Virus record (IMG/VR): IMGVR_UViG_3300009164_000174
Location: 1 to 36,678 of that record
Source: a virus
DNA: 36,678 nt
Strand: one strand, 5' to 3'
Each line of letters starts with the position of its first letter. Position 1 is the stretch's first letter. The position numbers and the translations under genes were made by a program. The notes below the pieces were generated by a model, which worked only from the letters and a program-made list of their open reading frames with translations, had not been told where the DNA came from and did no database searches. Shown one piece after another: positions 8,770-17,196 of this stretch.

Positions 8770-11700
8770 TTAATTAAATTGAGTTTTATCAGTCCAAATT
8801 GTTTTATCACCACCATTATTACCTTGATATAATAACAATAAGTTTTTAGTCTGTTCCTCATTTGAGGATGAAGGTTCTGTAGTATAAGTAAACTTACGAA
8901 CCTTTCCTTTATTATAAATGTTTTCTTTAGTCCAAGTAATATATTCGTTAGATTTTTTAAGAAGTTTGATATTTTTTTCTTCAGATTCTAATTCTTCTAA
9001 AACTTTATCTCTAAATTCACCAACTATCTTATTAAATTGTTTTGATAAACCATTATATGTATTATCTAATTCATTGGTAATAATTTCGGATTTAAATGTA
9101 TTGAAGTTACTTCTATTATTAAACACCTGTGCCATTACCATAAAAAATCTTTTATCTGATGGACTTTGGAAAACCGCTGACGTAAATCCTCCTGGACCGG
9201 AATAATCATCACTAATAATGTTATAATCAGTACTACTTAAAACTCTATCATAATCATTCATTCTACCAGCAACTAAATCATAGTCAAATACTAATTCTTG
9301 GAATGTATCACTTTGTATTTGTGCACCGGAAGTGTTGACTTCTTCTGTTGCGGTTAATGTATAAATTTTAGGTTTATTATCAATAATAACACCATCAGAT
9401 AATGTGGTAACATAATTAATTTTTCTAAAAACTTGAACCATATCCTGTTCTTGTTGGACTATGTTATTGCTAATTTCCTCAATACCATTACTAAAGTCAG
9501 CCTTTAATGTATTAATGTAATTTGTTAAATTTGTTGTAACACTTCTAACCGCCGTTGTATCGGTAAACACATCATTCAACCCAACAATTATAAAATTAGT
9601 CCCACTTGATATATCATCAAGTAATGTAGTAAATAAATCATCAACTTTATCTTGATAAACAGATTTACCATATATCGTAACTAAGTCACTTGATGTTCCC
9701 AAATTGAATTCCCCATCGAGATATTGTCTTTCTTTAGACATTAATTCCCAAATACCACCATTATATGATTTAATTGTACTTTCACATTGGTTAACTATAT
9801 TAACAAGATATCCTTGACTTACATCTAATAAATTGTCCATAATTTTTGTATAGGTAATATCACCTGTTTGACCACTAGCACCATTAACGGTTGTTTGAAT
9901 TTGTCCAATAGTTTCACCCGCAGTGTTTGTTTGTTGATTGTCAACCTGTGTAACTGTTGGTTGTTCATCAATTAATGATTGGAAATATTGTTTATCTAAT
10001 TTTTTCCAACTATCGTCAGTCCACACAGCTCTTTCATCATAAATTTCCGTATTACCATAGTAGTTAAATGATAACGCATTTTGTAATTGTTCCACCGGTT
10101 TTTCAAGTCCCATACCACCAATAATATCAAAATTAAGAGACACATTAGCAATCATAGGTTGAATACCAATACCTTCAGGGTTCATATCAAAAACTAATGG
10201 GTCGTAACTAAATGAAACCGCTTTAGGTATTATTTTACAATTGTAAAAATCACCAATTCTTAAAACTAATACCGGAGGTGCCCCAAATGATGTATTTAAC
10301 GCATCATTTTGAACAATTTGTCCCTTGTCTCCAATAACCGGTATTGTCTCTCCAGGTCTAACACATTGATTAAGGAATGTTAAACGAGCGTTTAAACCTT
10401 CAGGCGTCATAGAGTGAAAAGCAGGATTAAAATATTTAATTTTTTCCTGAATTGAATCATATAACATTGGAACTTCTTTTTTAATAACATCAAAATAATC
10501 ACATTCAGAAAGTAATTTTCTTAAAATTAATTTACTAATACCTTCTTTTATTGTCTTTTCTGTTCTATATGTTGGTTTTGGTTTGATTGGTTCTTTTTGT
10601 TCAGAAATAGTTTGTATTGGTTTATCTTCTATGATAGGTTCAACAGGTTTATCTGAAGGTACATCTGTGACTTTAATTTTGCTAAAAACAACACGTCTAC
10701 AAGCCATTGCTGCAACAGAATAAACTTGAGCCAATTTATTTGACGCTGTCGTATTTGTCGAAGATTTAATGTCTTGATGACAATCAACGGATGAACCAAA
10801 AAGCCCATTCGCACTTTTTGGAAATGAAATTGTTTCAATTTCACCATTAGTCGTATTACCTTCAAAAGTTAATGTTTTTGTTTCATCAATAAATGGTTTT
10901 AATTTAGTTGTTTTTAAATATTCAATTACTGAATTTTTTCTTCTAACTGATAATGTAACATTATAATCATCCTGTGCCGGAGCTGAAGCTGAACTTGCTA
11001 ATGAAATTTTAATAGTACCTTTTTTTTCGCTTAAAATTTTAAAAGCATCCTCAACAAAACCATCATTTATTTTATTAAAATTATCTATAACTACATTAGT
11101 AAAAAATGGTTTAACATTAAGATTTGGAGAATTAGCAATAAATAATTTACTTGATTTATCAACATATGTATCTTGATTACTACTACTAGTGTAACTATCG
11201 TAATCTGATTTATACGTAGAACTTGGAATTTGTGCAGTTTTGTTACGTGGTCCCGGAACGTCATTGTCAAAATAAAACCCTAAATTCAAATAACCATCCA
11301 ATAAACTAGCAACTGATGTGTCAGTATTTTGCTTTTGAGTAGAATTACCCGCAGTAGTTTCAGTTCCAACTGTTGGTGTTCCTTGTACACTACTAATAAC
11401 TTCTTTAGCCGTATTACTATCTAAATTAGGGTTATTTAATATTTGTTGATAAGTATATAAATCTTTGGTTGGAACCATATTAAACTTTTTAGCCAATTCA
11501 TAAATGTCATATTTAACACATCCCGCAAAAAACGAATCAATAATAGAATTTATTCTTTCTTTGTTTTGACCTTTTAATTGTTTTTCAACAAGAACATTCA
11601 TAACTGAAGGGTGGTCAACAATTATTTTCCAACTTAATGTTCCAACTCTTCTTGTATCTTTATATGTGTAAATTGGTTCCGGTCTACCTAAAAATGATGT

Positions 11701-13701
11701 TTCAGTCCAGTTAGCATTACTATTATCATTAAATTTAATATCATATGGTGGGAACCACATAACTCTACCCCCATTTGGTCCTTTTTCACAAACAGGAAGT
11801 TCGTCGTAAGTATATCCTTGTTTACTTGATGTTCTCCAAGCTAAATTTTCAATTGAGAACATATATTTTTTAGCATATCCCCCAATACCATTTGGTCCGT
11901 CAGCAATAATATTTGTTGAACCCGGATTTCTTGTTGGTGATATATTTAAATTGAAGGTATTGTCAAATACCGAACCAGCAAATTGTCGACCACTTGTTGT
12001 AATACCGTCAACTTTTTGTAAATCATTATAAGTGTAATATGGTGTGTCTTTAGTAAAAACTCTACAGTATTCAATACCGGCCTCTCCTCCGGTTGTTTGG
12101 TCTGTATAAGACACAACTTGAGAACCTTTGGTCATTTCTTTATAACCATCGTGGAATACTTTACTAACTTGGTTAATTGCGTTACCAACGTGTTTTAATC
12201 TACTAATTCCTTGTACATTATCCGCAGAATTAACTAATCTTTGTGTCTCATCTAATATAGATGTCGATTTGAATGTAAAATTCGTTGATTCGTCTCTTGT
12301 GTAATTACTACTAATTAAATTATATTCCGGGTCCGCAGAACCTGAACCACCTCCGGGTGTTGCTTTGAACCCCGCATTTGGTTTATATTTTGGTGATGTC
12401 CAAACAAATTGACCATCAAGACCTCCACCATCACTTAATGATTTTGCCGCAAGACCAAAGTTAAGAGTATCTTGATTACCCTCAAATAGAATACCCATTT
12501 CAGAAGGACCATATACCGGTGATTGTTCTTGTTGACCAAAAGCGTTAACAGGAACTTGATTAGGTGGTGATGTTATCGTAGATGGTTCCGCATTTCTACT
12601 ACCAACATAATAACCACCCACTAAAGTACCATTAGCTGGGTCAATTAAATTAACAATTGCTTGTCCAACACCTAATATTCCACCAAAATCTTTTCTGTAA
12701 CTTGGTTGATATCTATTGTATTCTAAATTTCTAAATAAAACAGACCTTTGACCATTTCCTGTATTTGCTAAAAATATTTCAGATGGGTTTCTACTACTAT
12801 TTAATATTGGTCCTAAAAAACCACCAGTAAGTTGATTAACAACATTTAAAGCGTTTGATGTTTGTTGTGTTTGACCATTTCTTGTGTTATCACTAAAATA
12901 GTTCCCCGGAATTGGTGATACCGGCCAATACGCACCACCTAATCTTGTTATTAAATCGGCAGCAGCTGTAATAGGGTCTTCAGGGGATGTAATCTTCCAA
13001 TTTCTATAAACTAAAGGTTCTTGTCCGGCTATAATTAAACTAGCTTCAAATGGGTCTGATAATGACTCCAAATTAACTTGACCAACAGTATTGATAAAAA
13101 TTTGTCTAGCAATTCTTTCTTGAAAAAGTTCATTTAATTTTTGACCTCCCAATCTCGCAAGAAAGGAATCCTGAGATAATAATCCATTAGTACCAACAGG
13201 GTCAGATGATAATAAAATTGCATATGGTGAATATAATGAAGCAATAAAATTTGTTCCGTAAGGTTGATGTATTGGTTGACCTAATATTTGTGTTGTCACA
13301 CCATACATATCATTGAACCCACCAACAGGGCCGTAGTAATTATCAAGATAAGCAGCATCAATAAAAAATTCATTAACTAAATCTAATACAGTATCGTTAG
13401 GACTATACTCACCCTGATTTGAATTTACAGGAAGTGGAGCTCCGTTATAATTAATATCTAAATTATAACCACCGTTAGGTCCGTATTCATTAAGAGGATA
13501 AAGTTGATTAGAAAAAATACCATTAGTAATTAATTCATTTGGAGAATCTATAACATTTGAAACATTTAAAACTGTTTCGTATGTTAAATTACTAACAGGT
13601 GGTGAATACACACCGGCAATGTTATATGGGGCTAAATTTCTAGCCATTAAAACATCTCTAAACGAAGACGATGATGCAAACGATAATGTACTATTTGACA
13701 T
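8770..13701 (-). CDS. Giant baseplate/tail protein with an OmpA-like domain (1643 aa)
   Basis: A large tail protein, not assignable to one T4 gene. The N-terminal half (1-800) is rich in Asn, Gly, Tyr and Ser, as in virion proteins. About residues 875-1010 resemble the OmpA C-terminal peptidoglycan-binding fold: KISLASSASAP, then NVTLSVRRKNSVIEYL (OmpA pattern N..LS.RRA..V..YL), and a closing strand CRRVVFSKI. The Asp of the usual TD motif is replaced by Ser; the Arg is kept. About residues 1120-1200 contain a segment seen in baseplate/LysM-associated tail proteins (LRIGDFYNC, PLVFDMNPEGIGIQP, NALSFNYYG). The C-terminal part is Lys/Glu-rich and probably helical. The gene is between tape measure and gp53, so it is probably a baseplate component near the tube tip. 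The ATG at 13701 is preceded by an octamer variant. Confidence 0.6.
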   Translation of the reverse strand: MSNSTLSFASSSSFRDVLMARNLAPYNIAGVYSPPVSNLTYETVLNVSNVIDSPNELITNGIFSNQLYPLNEYGPNGGYNLDINYNGAPLPVNSNQGEYSPNDTVLDLVNEFFIDAAYLDNYYGPVGGFNDMYGVTTQILGQPIHQPYGTNFIASLYSPYAILLSSDPVGTNGLLSQDSFLARLGGQKLNELFQERIARQIFINTVGQVNLESLSDPFEASLIIAGQEPLVYRNWKITSPEDPITAAADLITRLGGAYWPVSPIPGNYFSDNTRNGQTQQTSNALNVVNQLTGGFLGPILNSSRNPSEIFLANTGNGQRSVLFRNLEYNRYQPSYRKDFGGILGVGQAIVNLIDPANGTLVGGYYVGSRNAEPSTITSPPNQVPVNAFGQQEQSPVYGPSEMGILFEGNQDTLNFGLAAKSLSDGGGLDGQFVWTSPKYKPNAGFKATPGGGSGSADPEYNLISSNYTRDESTNFTFKSTSILDETQRLVNSADNVQGISRLKHVGNAINQVSKVFHDGYKEMTKGSQVVSYTDQTTGGEAGIEYCRVFTKDTPYYTYNDLQKVDGITTSGRQFAGSVFDNTFNLNISPTRNPGSTNIIADGPNGIGGYAKKYMFSIENLAWRTSSKQGYTYDELPVCEKGPNGGRVMWFPPYDIKFNDNSNANWTETSFLGRPEPIYTYKDTRRVGTLSWKIIVDHPSVMNVLVEKQLKGQNKERINSIIDSFFAGCVKYDIYELAKKFNMVPTKDLYTYQQILNNPNLDSNTAKEVISSVQGTPTVGTETTAGNSTQKQNTDTSVASLLDGYLNLGFYFDNDVPGPRNKTAQIPSSTYKSDYDSYTSSSNQDTYVDKSSKLFIANSPNLNVKPFFTNVVIDNFNKINDGFVEDAFKILSEKKGTIKISLASSASAPAQDDYNVTLSVRRKNSVIEYLKTTKLKPFIDETKTLTFEGNTTNGEIETISFPKSANGLFGSSVDCHQDIKSSTNTTASNKLAQVYSVAAMACRRVVFSKIKVTDVPSDKPVEPIIEDKPIQTISEQKEPIKPKPTYRTEKTIKEGISKLILRKLLSECDYFDVIKKEVPMLYDSIQEKIKYFNPAFHSMTPEGLNARLTFLNQCVRPGETIPVIGDKGQIVQNDALNTSFGAPPVLVLRIGDFYNCKIIPKAVSFSYDPLVFDMNPEGIGIQPMIANVSLNFDIIGGMGLEKPVEQLQNALSFNYYGNTEIYDERAVWTDDSWKKLDKQYFQSLIDEQPTVTQVDNQQTNTAGETIGQIQTTVNGASGQTGDITYTKIMDNLLDVSQGYLVNIVNQCESTIKSYNGGIWELMSKERQYLDGEFNLGTSSDLVTIYGKSVYQDKVDDLFTTLLDDISSGTNFIIVGLNDVFTDTTAVRSVTTNLTNYINTLKADFSNGIEEISNNIVQQEQDMVQVFRKINYVTTLSDGVIIDNKPKIYTLTATEEVNTSGAQIQSDTFQELVFDYDLVAGRMNDYDRVLSSTDYNIISDDYSGPGGFTSAVFQSPSDKRFFMVMAQVFNNRSNFNTFKSEIITNELDNTYNGLSKQFNKIVGEFRDKVLEELESEEKNIKLLKKSNEYITWTKENIYNKGKVRKFTYTTEPSSSNEEQTKNLLLLYQGNNGGDKTIWTDKTQFN

Positions 13702-13715
13702 ATTTTTTTCTTTTA

Positions 13716-13724
13716 TAATAAATA
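13716..13724 (-). promoter_or_regulatory. Octamer variant TATTTATTA
   Basis: Coding-strand TATTTATTA lies 14 nt before the ATG at 13701. It is a one-base-expanded variant of the recurrent TATTTATA element. Confidence 0.3.
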
Positions 13725-13749
13725 GGTTAACAACCTATTTTAAACGTGG

Positions 13750-15501
13750 TTATTGTTTAACAGGATTCATTTTACCCATACCTTCTGTAACAGCAACAGT
13801 TAACTTTTCCATAAACGCAGGGTTTGTTAAAACACTTTCCATTTGTTTTGTATCAATATTTGGTGAAGTTGAATCCACTTTGACATTTAAATTAACATCC
13901 ATAGTTGAATTTGAACCTTGAGTTCCTGTTGAACCACCTGCACTACTTGTCGTATTATTAGTTGTTGGTATCTGAGTATTTGCCGGTGCACCACCCATAG
14001 CAACTTTACCCGCATTAATTAATGCAGATACTAATGGTATATCAGCACTTAACTTATTAGCTTGTTCTGTTACATTTGAAAAAGAATCTTTTAATTCTGT
14101 TTTAACAAATCCTGCAAAATCAAGAAAAGCGTCTGCTAATTTTCCGGCACCTGTCCCTGAATTACCATATTGTTGAAGTGCGCCCATTACAGTGTCTGAA
14201 AATTTATCAATTTCTTTAGCAATATTTTTTGAAGATAATCCTTCACTTGGAATATTACCTAACGCTTCACCCGTTTTTCTAGCGGTAGTCAATATTTGTC
14301 CACCGGTTTTACTACCGGCCAACCCTAAACCTGTTCTATCACCTAAACTATTAATTGCCGCAGTAACTCTATCAGTTGCTGTCAACTGTTGTTTTGCCAA
14401 CTCTTCCATTGTTGGAGGAGCGGTATTAGCCATTTTTTCAAGAGCGGCAACATCCTTTTCATTTAATTCAGATACATTCTTTTCTTGTTGTTTACCTTCT
14501 GCGTCAGTAAATTTAACCTTATATTCACCACCCGCACCCATTTCCGCCATATTGGCAATCATTTTCTTTTGGTCTTCAGGTACATTCGGGAATGAAATTT
14601 CTTTCATTTTCTTATCTAAATCCGCACTACCCAACGCCATTTTAGTAAGTTGGTCATAAGGAATATTCATAGCTTGAGAGATTTCTCTTAATTGACGTTT
14701 AGCTCCCGGCATAATTTCAAAATGTCCATCTTTTCCAAGTTGAACAAATTGTTGACTCATTTGTGCTATTTGATTTTGTAACTCAGCAGGGTCATTTTGT
14801 GCCAAGTCCATAAGTTTTAATGGGTCAAGTAAACTACTTTGAGACACCCCTAATCTTTGCATTGCCGCAGCAACTTCAATTGCCCCCTCAGGGTCAAACA
14901 CTTTTTCCGCAAACTGTAAAGTTTGAGACATATCAATTCTCAACGCAGTAGCTTGTGCAGCCATTTTAGCCAAACCTTCAACACCACCCGCAAAATTATA
15001 TTTGTTAAGTGCCTGCATATTATCTAAAACTTTACCTGAAACCGCTTGAGCGTTAACACCGGATTCTCTCGCAATATTAACAACCTTTAACATTTCTGCG
15101 GTAGCTTTTCCGGAAGAAATACCTACATCCGCCATACCACCAACAATTTTACTTGCCTCTTGACCGGTAACTTTCATTGTTGCGTATAAATCTTTAGTTG
15201 ATTCTTCGGTTAAAATAACATTTCTACCCAATTCTTTAGATGCCTCTTGTTGAATTTTAAGAACATCCTCAATATCTCCACCTAATTTTCTAACAGAAGT
15301 AACGGACTCAGACATACTCATACGTAATATGTCCGCCATAGCTTGACCTTGTCCAAACTGCTTAAGCATTTGACTCGCGGCATTGTCAAGTGTTACGACT
15401 ACTTCCGCAATCGCTTTAGGACTAAAATTAGAACCAATAGCATCTTCTAATCCTTTAGTCGCCTTACCTCCCGGTGTTTTTGACTCGTCTCCTGTTGCCA
15501 T
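13750..15501 (-). CDS. Tape measure protein (gp29-like)
   Basis: At 583 aa this matches the usual size of T4 gp29 (590 aa), the ruler that sets tail length and is packed inside the tube. The protein is Ala/Gln/Met/Lys-rich and predicted mostly helical over residues 20-480. Segments such as AAQATALRIDMSQTLQFAEK and EVAAAMQRLGVSQSSLLDP are typical of tape measures. A Thr/Ser/Gly/Asn-rich linker (about 505-535) leads to a short C-terminal region (MDVNLNVKVDSTSPNID), as in many phage rulers. Its position between tube/gp26-like genes and the baseplate genes is the standard one. No transmembrane helix is obvious. The identification is from composition, size and position, not from a strict motif. 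Confidence 0.7.
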   Translation of the reverse strand: MATGDESKTPGGKATKGLEDAIGSNFSPKAIAEVVVTLDNAASQMLKQFGQGQAMADILRMSMSESVTSVRKLGGDIEDVLKIQQEASKELGRNVILTEESTKDLYATMKVTGQEASKIVGGMADVGISSGKATAEMLKVVNIARESGVNAQAVSGKVLDNMQALNKYNFAGGVEGLAKMAAQATALRIDMSQTLQFAEKVFDPEGAIEVAAAMQRLGVSQSSLLDPLKLMDLAQNDPAELQNQIAQMSQQFVQLGKDGHFEIMPGAKRQLREISQAMNIPYDQLTKMALGSADLDKKMKEISFPNVPEDQKKMIANMAEMGAGGEYKVKFTDAEGKQQEKNVSELNEKDVAALEKMANTAPPTMEELAKQQLTATDRVTAAINSLGDRTGLGLAGSKTGGQILTTARKTGEALGNIPSEGLSSKNIAKEIDKFSDTVMGALQQYGNSGTGAGKLADAFLDFAGFVKTELKDSFSNVTEQANKLSADIPLVSALINAGKVAMGGAPANTQIPTTNNTTSSAGGSTGTQGSNSTMDVNLNVKVDSTSPNIDTKQMESVLTNPAFMEKLTVAVTEGMGKMNPVKQ

Positions 15502-15514
15502 AATTAAATGTGTT

Positions 15515-15522
15515 TATAAATA
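15515..15522 (-). promoter_or_regulatory. TATTTATA octamer before tape measure
   Basis: Coding-strand TATTTATA ends 13 nt before the ATG at 15501, the same spacing as at 1655, 22986 and 36605. Confidence 0.45.
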
Positions 15523-15549
15523 AATACACCAAACATAGTTTTTGATTAA

Positions 15550-15678
15550 CTAGTCTGGTGTGTTATTATCTATTAATTTATTTATAATGTATTTTCTAAC
15601 ATATGTCGGCATTGAATGAAAATCCGAATATGATATACGAAGTGATTGAGCTAAATACATATATTCCTCAATCATCAT
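15550..15678 (-). CDS. C-terminal extension of the gp26-like protein, or separate 42-aa protein
   Basis: A 42-aa reading frame opening with MMIEEYMYLAQSLRISYSD and containing SMPTYVRKYII. This looks like the C-terminal helical part of gp26/T4_baseplate-type proteins rather than a free peptide. The frame is open upstream without a stop through the end of the 251-aa gene, where it reads DFFDLSFSHRQMM if one T of the TTTTTT run is skipped. No Shine-Dalgarno sequence precedes the ATG at 15678. I think it is translated mainly as a +1 frameshift extension giving a protein of about 297 aa. It lies between tube and tape measure, where many tailed phages encode tail assembly chaperones with frameshifted long forms. 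Independent translation is the alternative. Confidence 0.6.
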   Translation of the reverse strand: MMIEEYMYLAQSLRISYSDFHSMPTYVRKYIINKLIDNNTPD

Positions 15679-15688
15679 TTGTCTATGA

Positions 15689-16444
15689 CTAAAAGAAAGG
15701 TCGAAAAAAGTCCACCCCAAAGGTAATCTCGAAAGACACCAATTCTCCTGAAGGGGCGATTACACTTCTTTTTAAGTCCAATGACGGCTCATTTTCTCTT
15801 AAAAAATTTCTTATGTATTTTGAATCCATAATTGGTAATGAATCTACAAATAAACCAATTTTTGCTCTATCTTGGTCTCCATCAACTTCAACAATATGTT
15901 TTTGTAATTTCCAAGTAATTCTTGGGGCTTGTAATCCCACAGGATATTGTTCCGCTTGTTTATCTAACTCAATAGTGTCGTAGAATGTTGTTGGCCTTAA
16001 TTTAACGGTTGCACCGGTTCTTGGTAATTTAGTTGTAAAAGTACCATCCTCATCCGGTTTAACTTGAGTTTTTTTAATGTTTAACTCATCTAAATTAATT
16101 TTACCAACAAATGGTTTGTCCGTTGCCGGGTCGGTTAAATTAACACTATATTCAGACCCAAAAGAAGTATTTCTTAAAAATATTAAAATGGCTTCAACAT
16201 CACCATCCAATAATTCTTCAGGTCGTAAATCGTGTTCATAAACTTTATTTCTTAATAATTTTAAGATTATGTTTTCACTACTACGTCCGGCACCAATTAA
16301 ATAATTTTCATCATTAGCCGTTAAATAACCAACTTTAACTGATTTCTTTTTTGATTTGTAAAATACACCACCTGTAGGTAATTGAACCACATCGTGTGGT
16401 AAACTGAAATTTTGTGTTGCAGCATCTAATAAATTTTGTTCCAT
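15689..16444 (-). CDS. gp26-like baseplate/tail assembly protein
   Basis: A 251-aa protein resembling the T4_baseplate (gp26-type) family: LPTGGVFYKSKKKSVKVGYLTANDENYL (quoted in part: LPTGGVFY near residue 22, LTANDENYL near 41), a GDVEAILIFLRNTSFG segment near 80, and RITWKLQKHI near 175. Such proteins help build the baseplate hub or chaperone tail assembly. The ATG is at 16444, and an octamer variant lies upstream. In-frame, the protein ends GVDFFRPFF and a TAG; a +1 shift in the T run at 15704-15709 continues into the 42-aa frame downstream with better family-like sequence. The gene lies between tube and tape measure, where tail chaperones with frameshifts are common. The exact T4 counterpart is uncertain. 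Confidence 0.62.
   Translation of the reverse strand: MEQNLLDAATQNFSLPHDVVQLPTGGVFYKSKKKSVKVGYLTANDENYLIGAGRSSENIILKLLRNKVYEHDLRPEELLDGDVEAILIFLRNTSFGSEYSVNLTDPATDKPFVGKINLDELNIKKTQVKPDEDGTFTTKLPRTGATVKLRPTTFYDTIELDKQAEQYPVGLQAPRITWKLQKHIVEVDGDQDRAKIGLFVDSLPIMDSKYIRNFLRENEPSLDLKRSVIAPSGELVSFEITFGVDFFRPFF
15704..15709 (-). promoter_or_regulatory. Candidate +1 frameshift site (TTTTTT run)
   Basis: On the minus strand the codons GAC TTT TTT CGA hold a six-T run five codons before the TAG of the gp26-like gene. Skipping one T moves into the frame of the 42-aa extension. A -1 shift instead meets TGA within about a dozen codons. It may be programmed, or it may reflect one extra T in the sequence. 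Confidence 0.5.
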
Positions 16445-16459
16445 ATATTTTTCTTTTTA

Positions 16460-16468
16460 TAATAAATA
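16460..16468 (-). promoter_or_regulatory. Octamer variant TATTTATTA
   Basis: Coding-strand TATTTATTA lies 15 nt before the ATG at 16444, a close variant of the recurrent element and identical to the one at 13716. Confidence 0.3.
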
Positions 16469-16494
16469 ATAAGAAATGTTTTTTTTATATAAAT

Positions 16495-16522
16495 AAAAAA
16501 CCCCACATAATTAAATGTAGGG
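16495..16522 (-). terminator. Intrinsic terminator after the tail tube gene
   Basis: An 8-bp stem with one G-T pair (ccccacat at 16501-16508, atgtaggg at 16515-16522) and a 6-nt loop is followed on the minus strand by a TTTTTT run (16500 to 16495). It lies 26 bases beyond the tube stop codon, so the abundant tube transcript can end here, ahead of the next unit. Confidence 0.75.
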
Positions 16523-16548
16523 TTGAATATATTATGAGTTTTATAATA

Positions 16549-17037
16549 TTAGTAAACTAATATACATCTATCCATACGAAGAGTTGTTGTAATACCCGCG
16601 ATACCATCATCTGAATAACCTAGTGAATCAAAATTAACATCACTTAAAAAAGTTCCTTCTAAAATCCATTTTTCCACAACAACACCTGTTGGGTCTAACA
16701 TCTCAAGGTCGATGTTCTTCTTGTATCCCGCTGCGTACCCCATACGTCCTGTTACAGACTCAGCACATAAACGTACCCACTCCATAAGAGCTTGTGATGC
16801 TGAAGGTCCAATAGGGTCTCTAAATTTAACTGAAATTGTTCCCCAATTAAAACGACCTGCAACATATGTTGAAGTGTTTAAGAAAGGTATCTCAACATCT
16901 TTAATAGTGATATGTGGTCTAGCAGCTGTTTCTACGAACCATTCGTTAATCCCTAAAGTAGATGGGAATCGTACAATAAACCTATTTTTTCTTTTTGGTT
17001 CATACGGTATGGGCATTTTCATTAATAAATCAGCCAT
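16549..17037 (-). CDS. gp19: Tail tube protein (gp19-like)
   Basis: A 162-aa protein matching T4 gp19 (163 aa), the subunit of the inner tube through which DNA passes. Family marks are the N-terminal PIPYEPKRKNRFIVRFP, the WFVETAARPHITIKDVEIPF segment, FNWGTISVKFRDPIGPS near residue 84, and a C-terminal region ending in RMDRCILVY. Its length, its position next to the sheath gene and its single-domain layout agree. Its own terminator follows, and an octamer TATTTATA lies 41 nt upstream with a long A-rich leader, as expected for an abundant structural protein expressed as its own unit. The start is the ATG at 17037; the next internal Met (residue 6) would remove only five residues. Confidence 0.9.
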   Translation of the reverse strand: MADLLMKMPIPYEPKRKNRFIVRFPSTLGINEWFVETAARPHITIKDVEIPFLNTSTYVAGRFNWGTISVKFRDPIGPSASQALMEWVRLCAESVTGRMGYAAGYKKNIDLEMLDPTGVVVEKWILEGTFLSDVNFDSLGYSDDGIAGITTTLRMDRCILVY

Positions 17038-17078
17038 TGTCTATTTGTTTTTAATTTTTATTTTTTTATCTTGTTTAT

Positions 17079-17086
17079 TATAAATA
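17079..17086 (-). promoter_or_regulatory. TATTTATA octamer before tail tube
   Basis: Coding-strand TATTTATA lies 41 nt before the ATG at 17037 and is followed by AATAAACAAGAT, similar to the sheath and polymerase leaders. Confidence 0.45.
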
Positions 17087-17108
17087 TTACCTATTTAATT
17101 TTTTTCTC

Positions 17109-17137
17109 TTGACTTTTAGATTTAAATTTTTTATAAT
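17109..17137 (+). promoter_or_regulatory. Sigma-70-like promoter match pointing antisense to the HAD gene
   Basis: TTGACT (17109-17114), a 17-nt spacer and TATAAT (17132-17137) match the E. coli consensus at 11 of 12 positions. There is no plus-strand gene downstream; it would make RNA antisense to the HAD gene. In such AT-rich DNA a chance match is possible, and a Bacteroidota host would not use this consensus. Confidence 0.3.
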
Positions 17138-17196
17138 TCTAGAAATCCTAGTTATTATAATTAATTATTTAATAGTTTTTATTTATAATAATTATT

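Noticed and set aside
10629-10865. 78-aa minus-strand frame inside the OmpA-domain gene
   Set aside because: Shifted frame within a well-supported gene; low complexity and no leader.
14192-14659. 155-aa open frame on the plus strand opposite the tape measure gene
   Set aside because: Hydrophobic low-complexity antisense frame with no leader or octamer; it mirrors the Ala/Lys-rich codons of the real gene.
15704-15709. A -1 frameshift at the T run of the gp26-like gene
   Set aside because: The -1 frame meets TGA a dozen codons on and does not join the 42-aa frame; only +1 (or -2) does.
17135-17160. Weak hairpin around CTAG repeats after the HAD gene
   Set aside because: Four- to five-bp stems with a mismatch and no T run on the minus strand; not convincing as a terminator.
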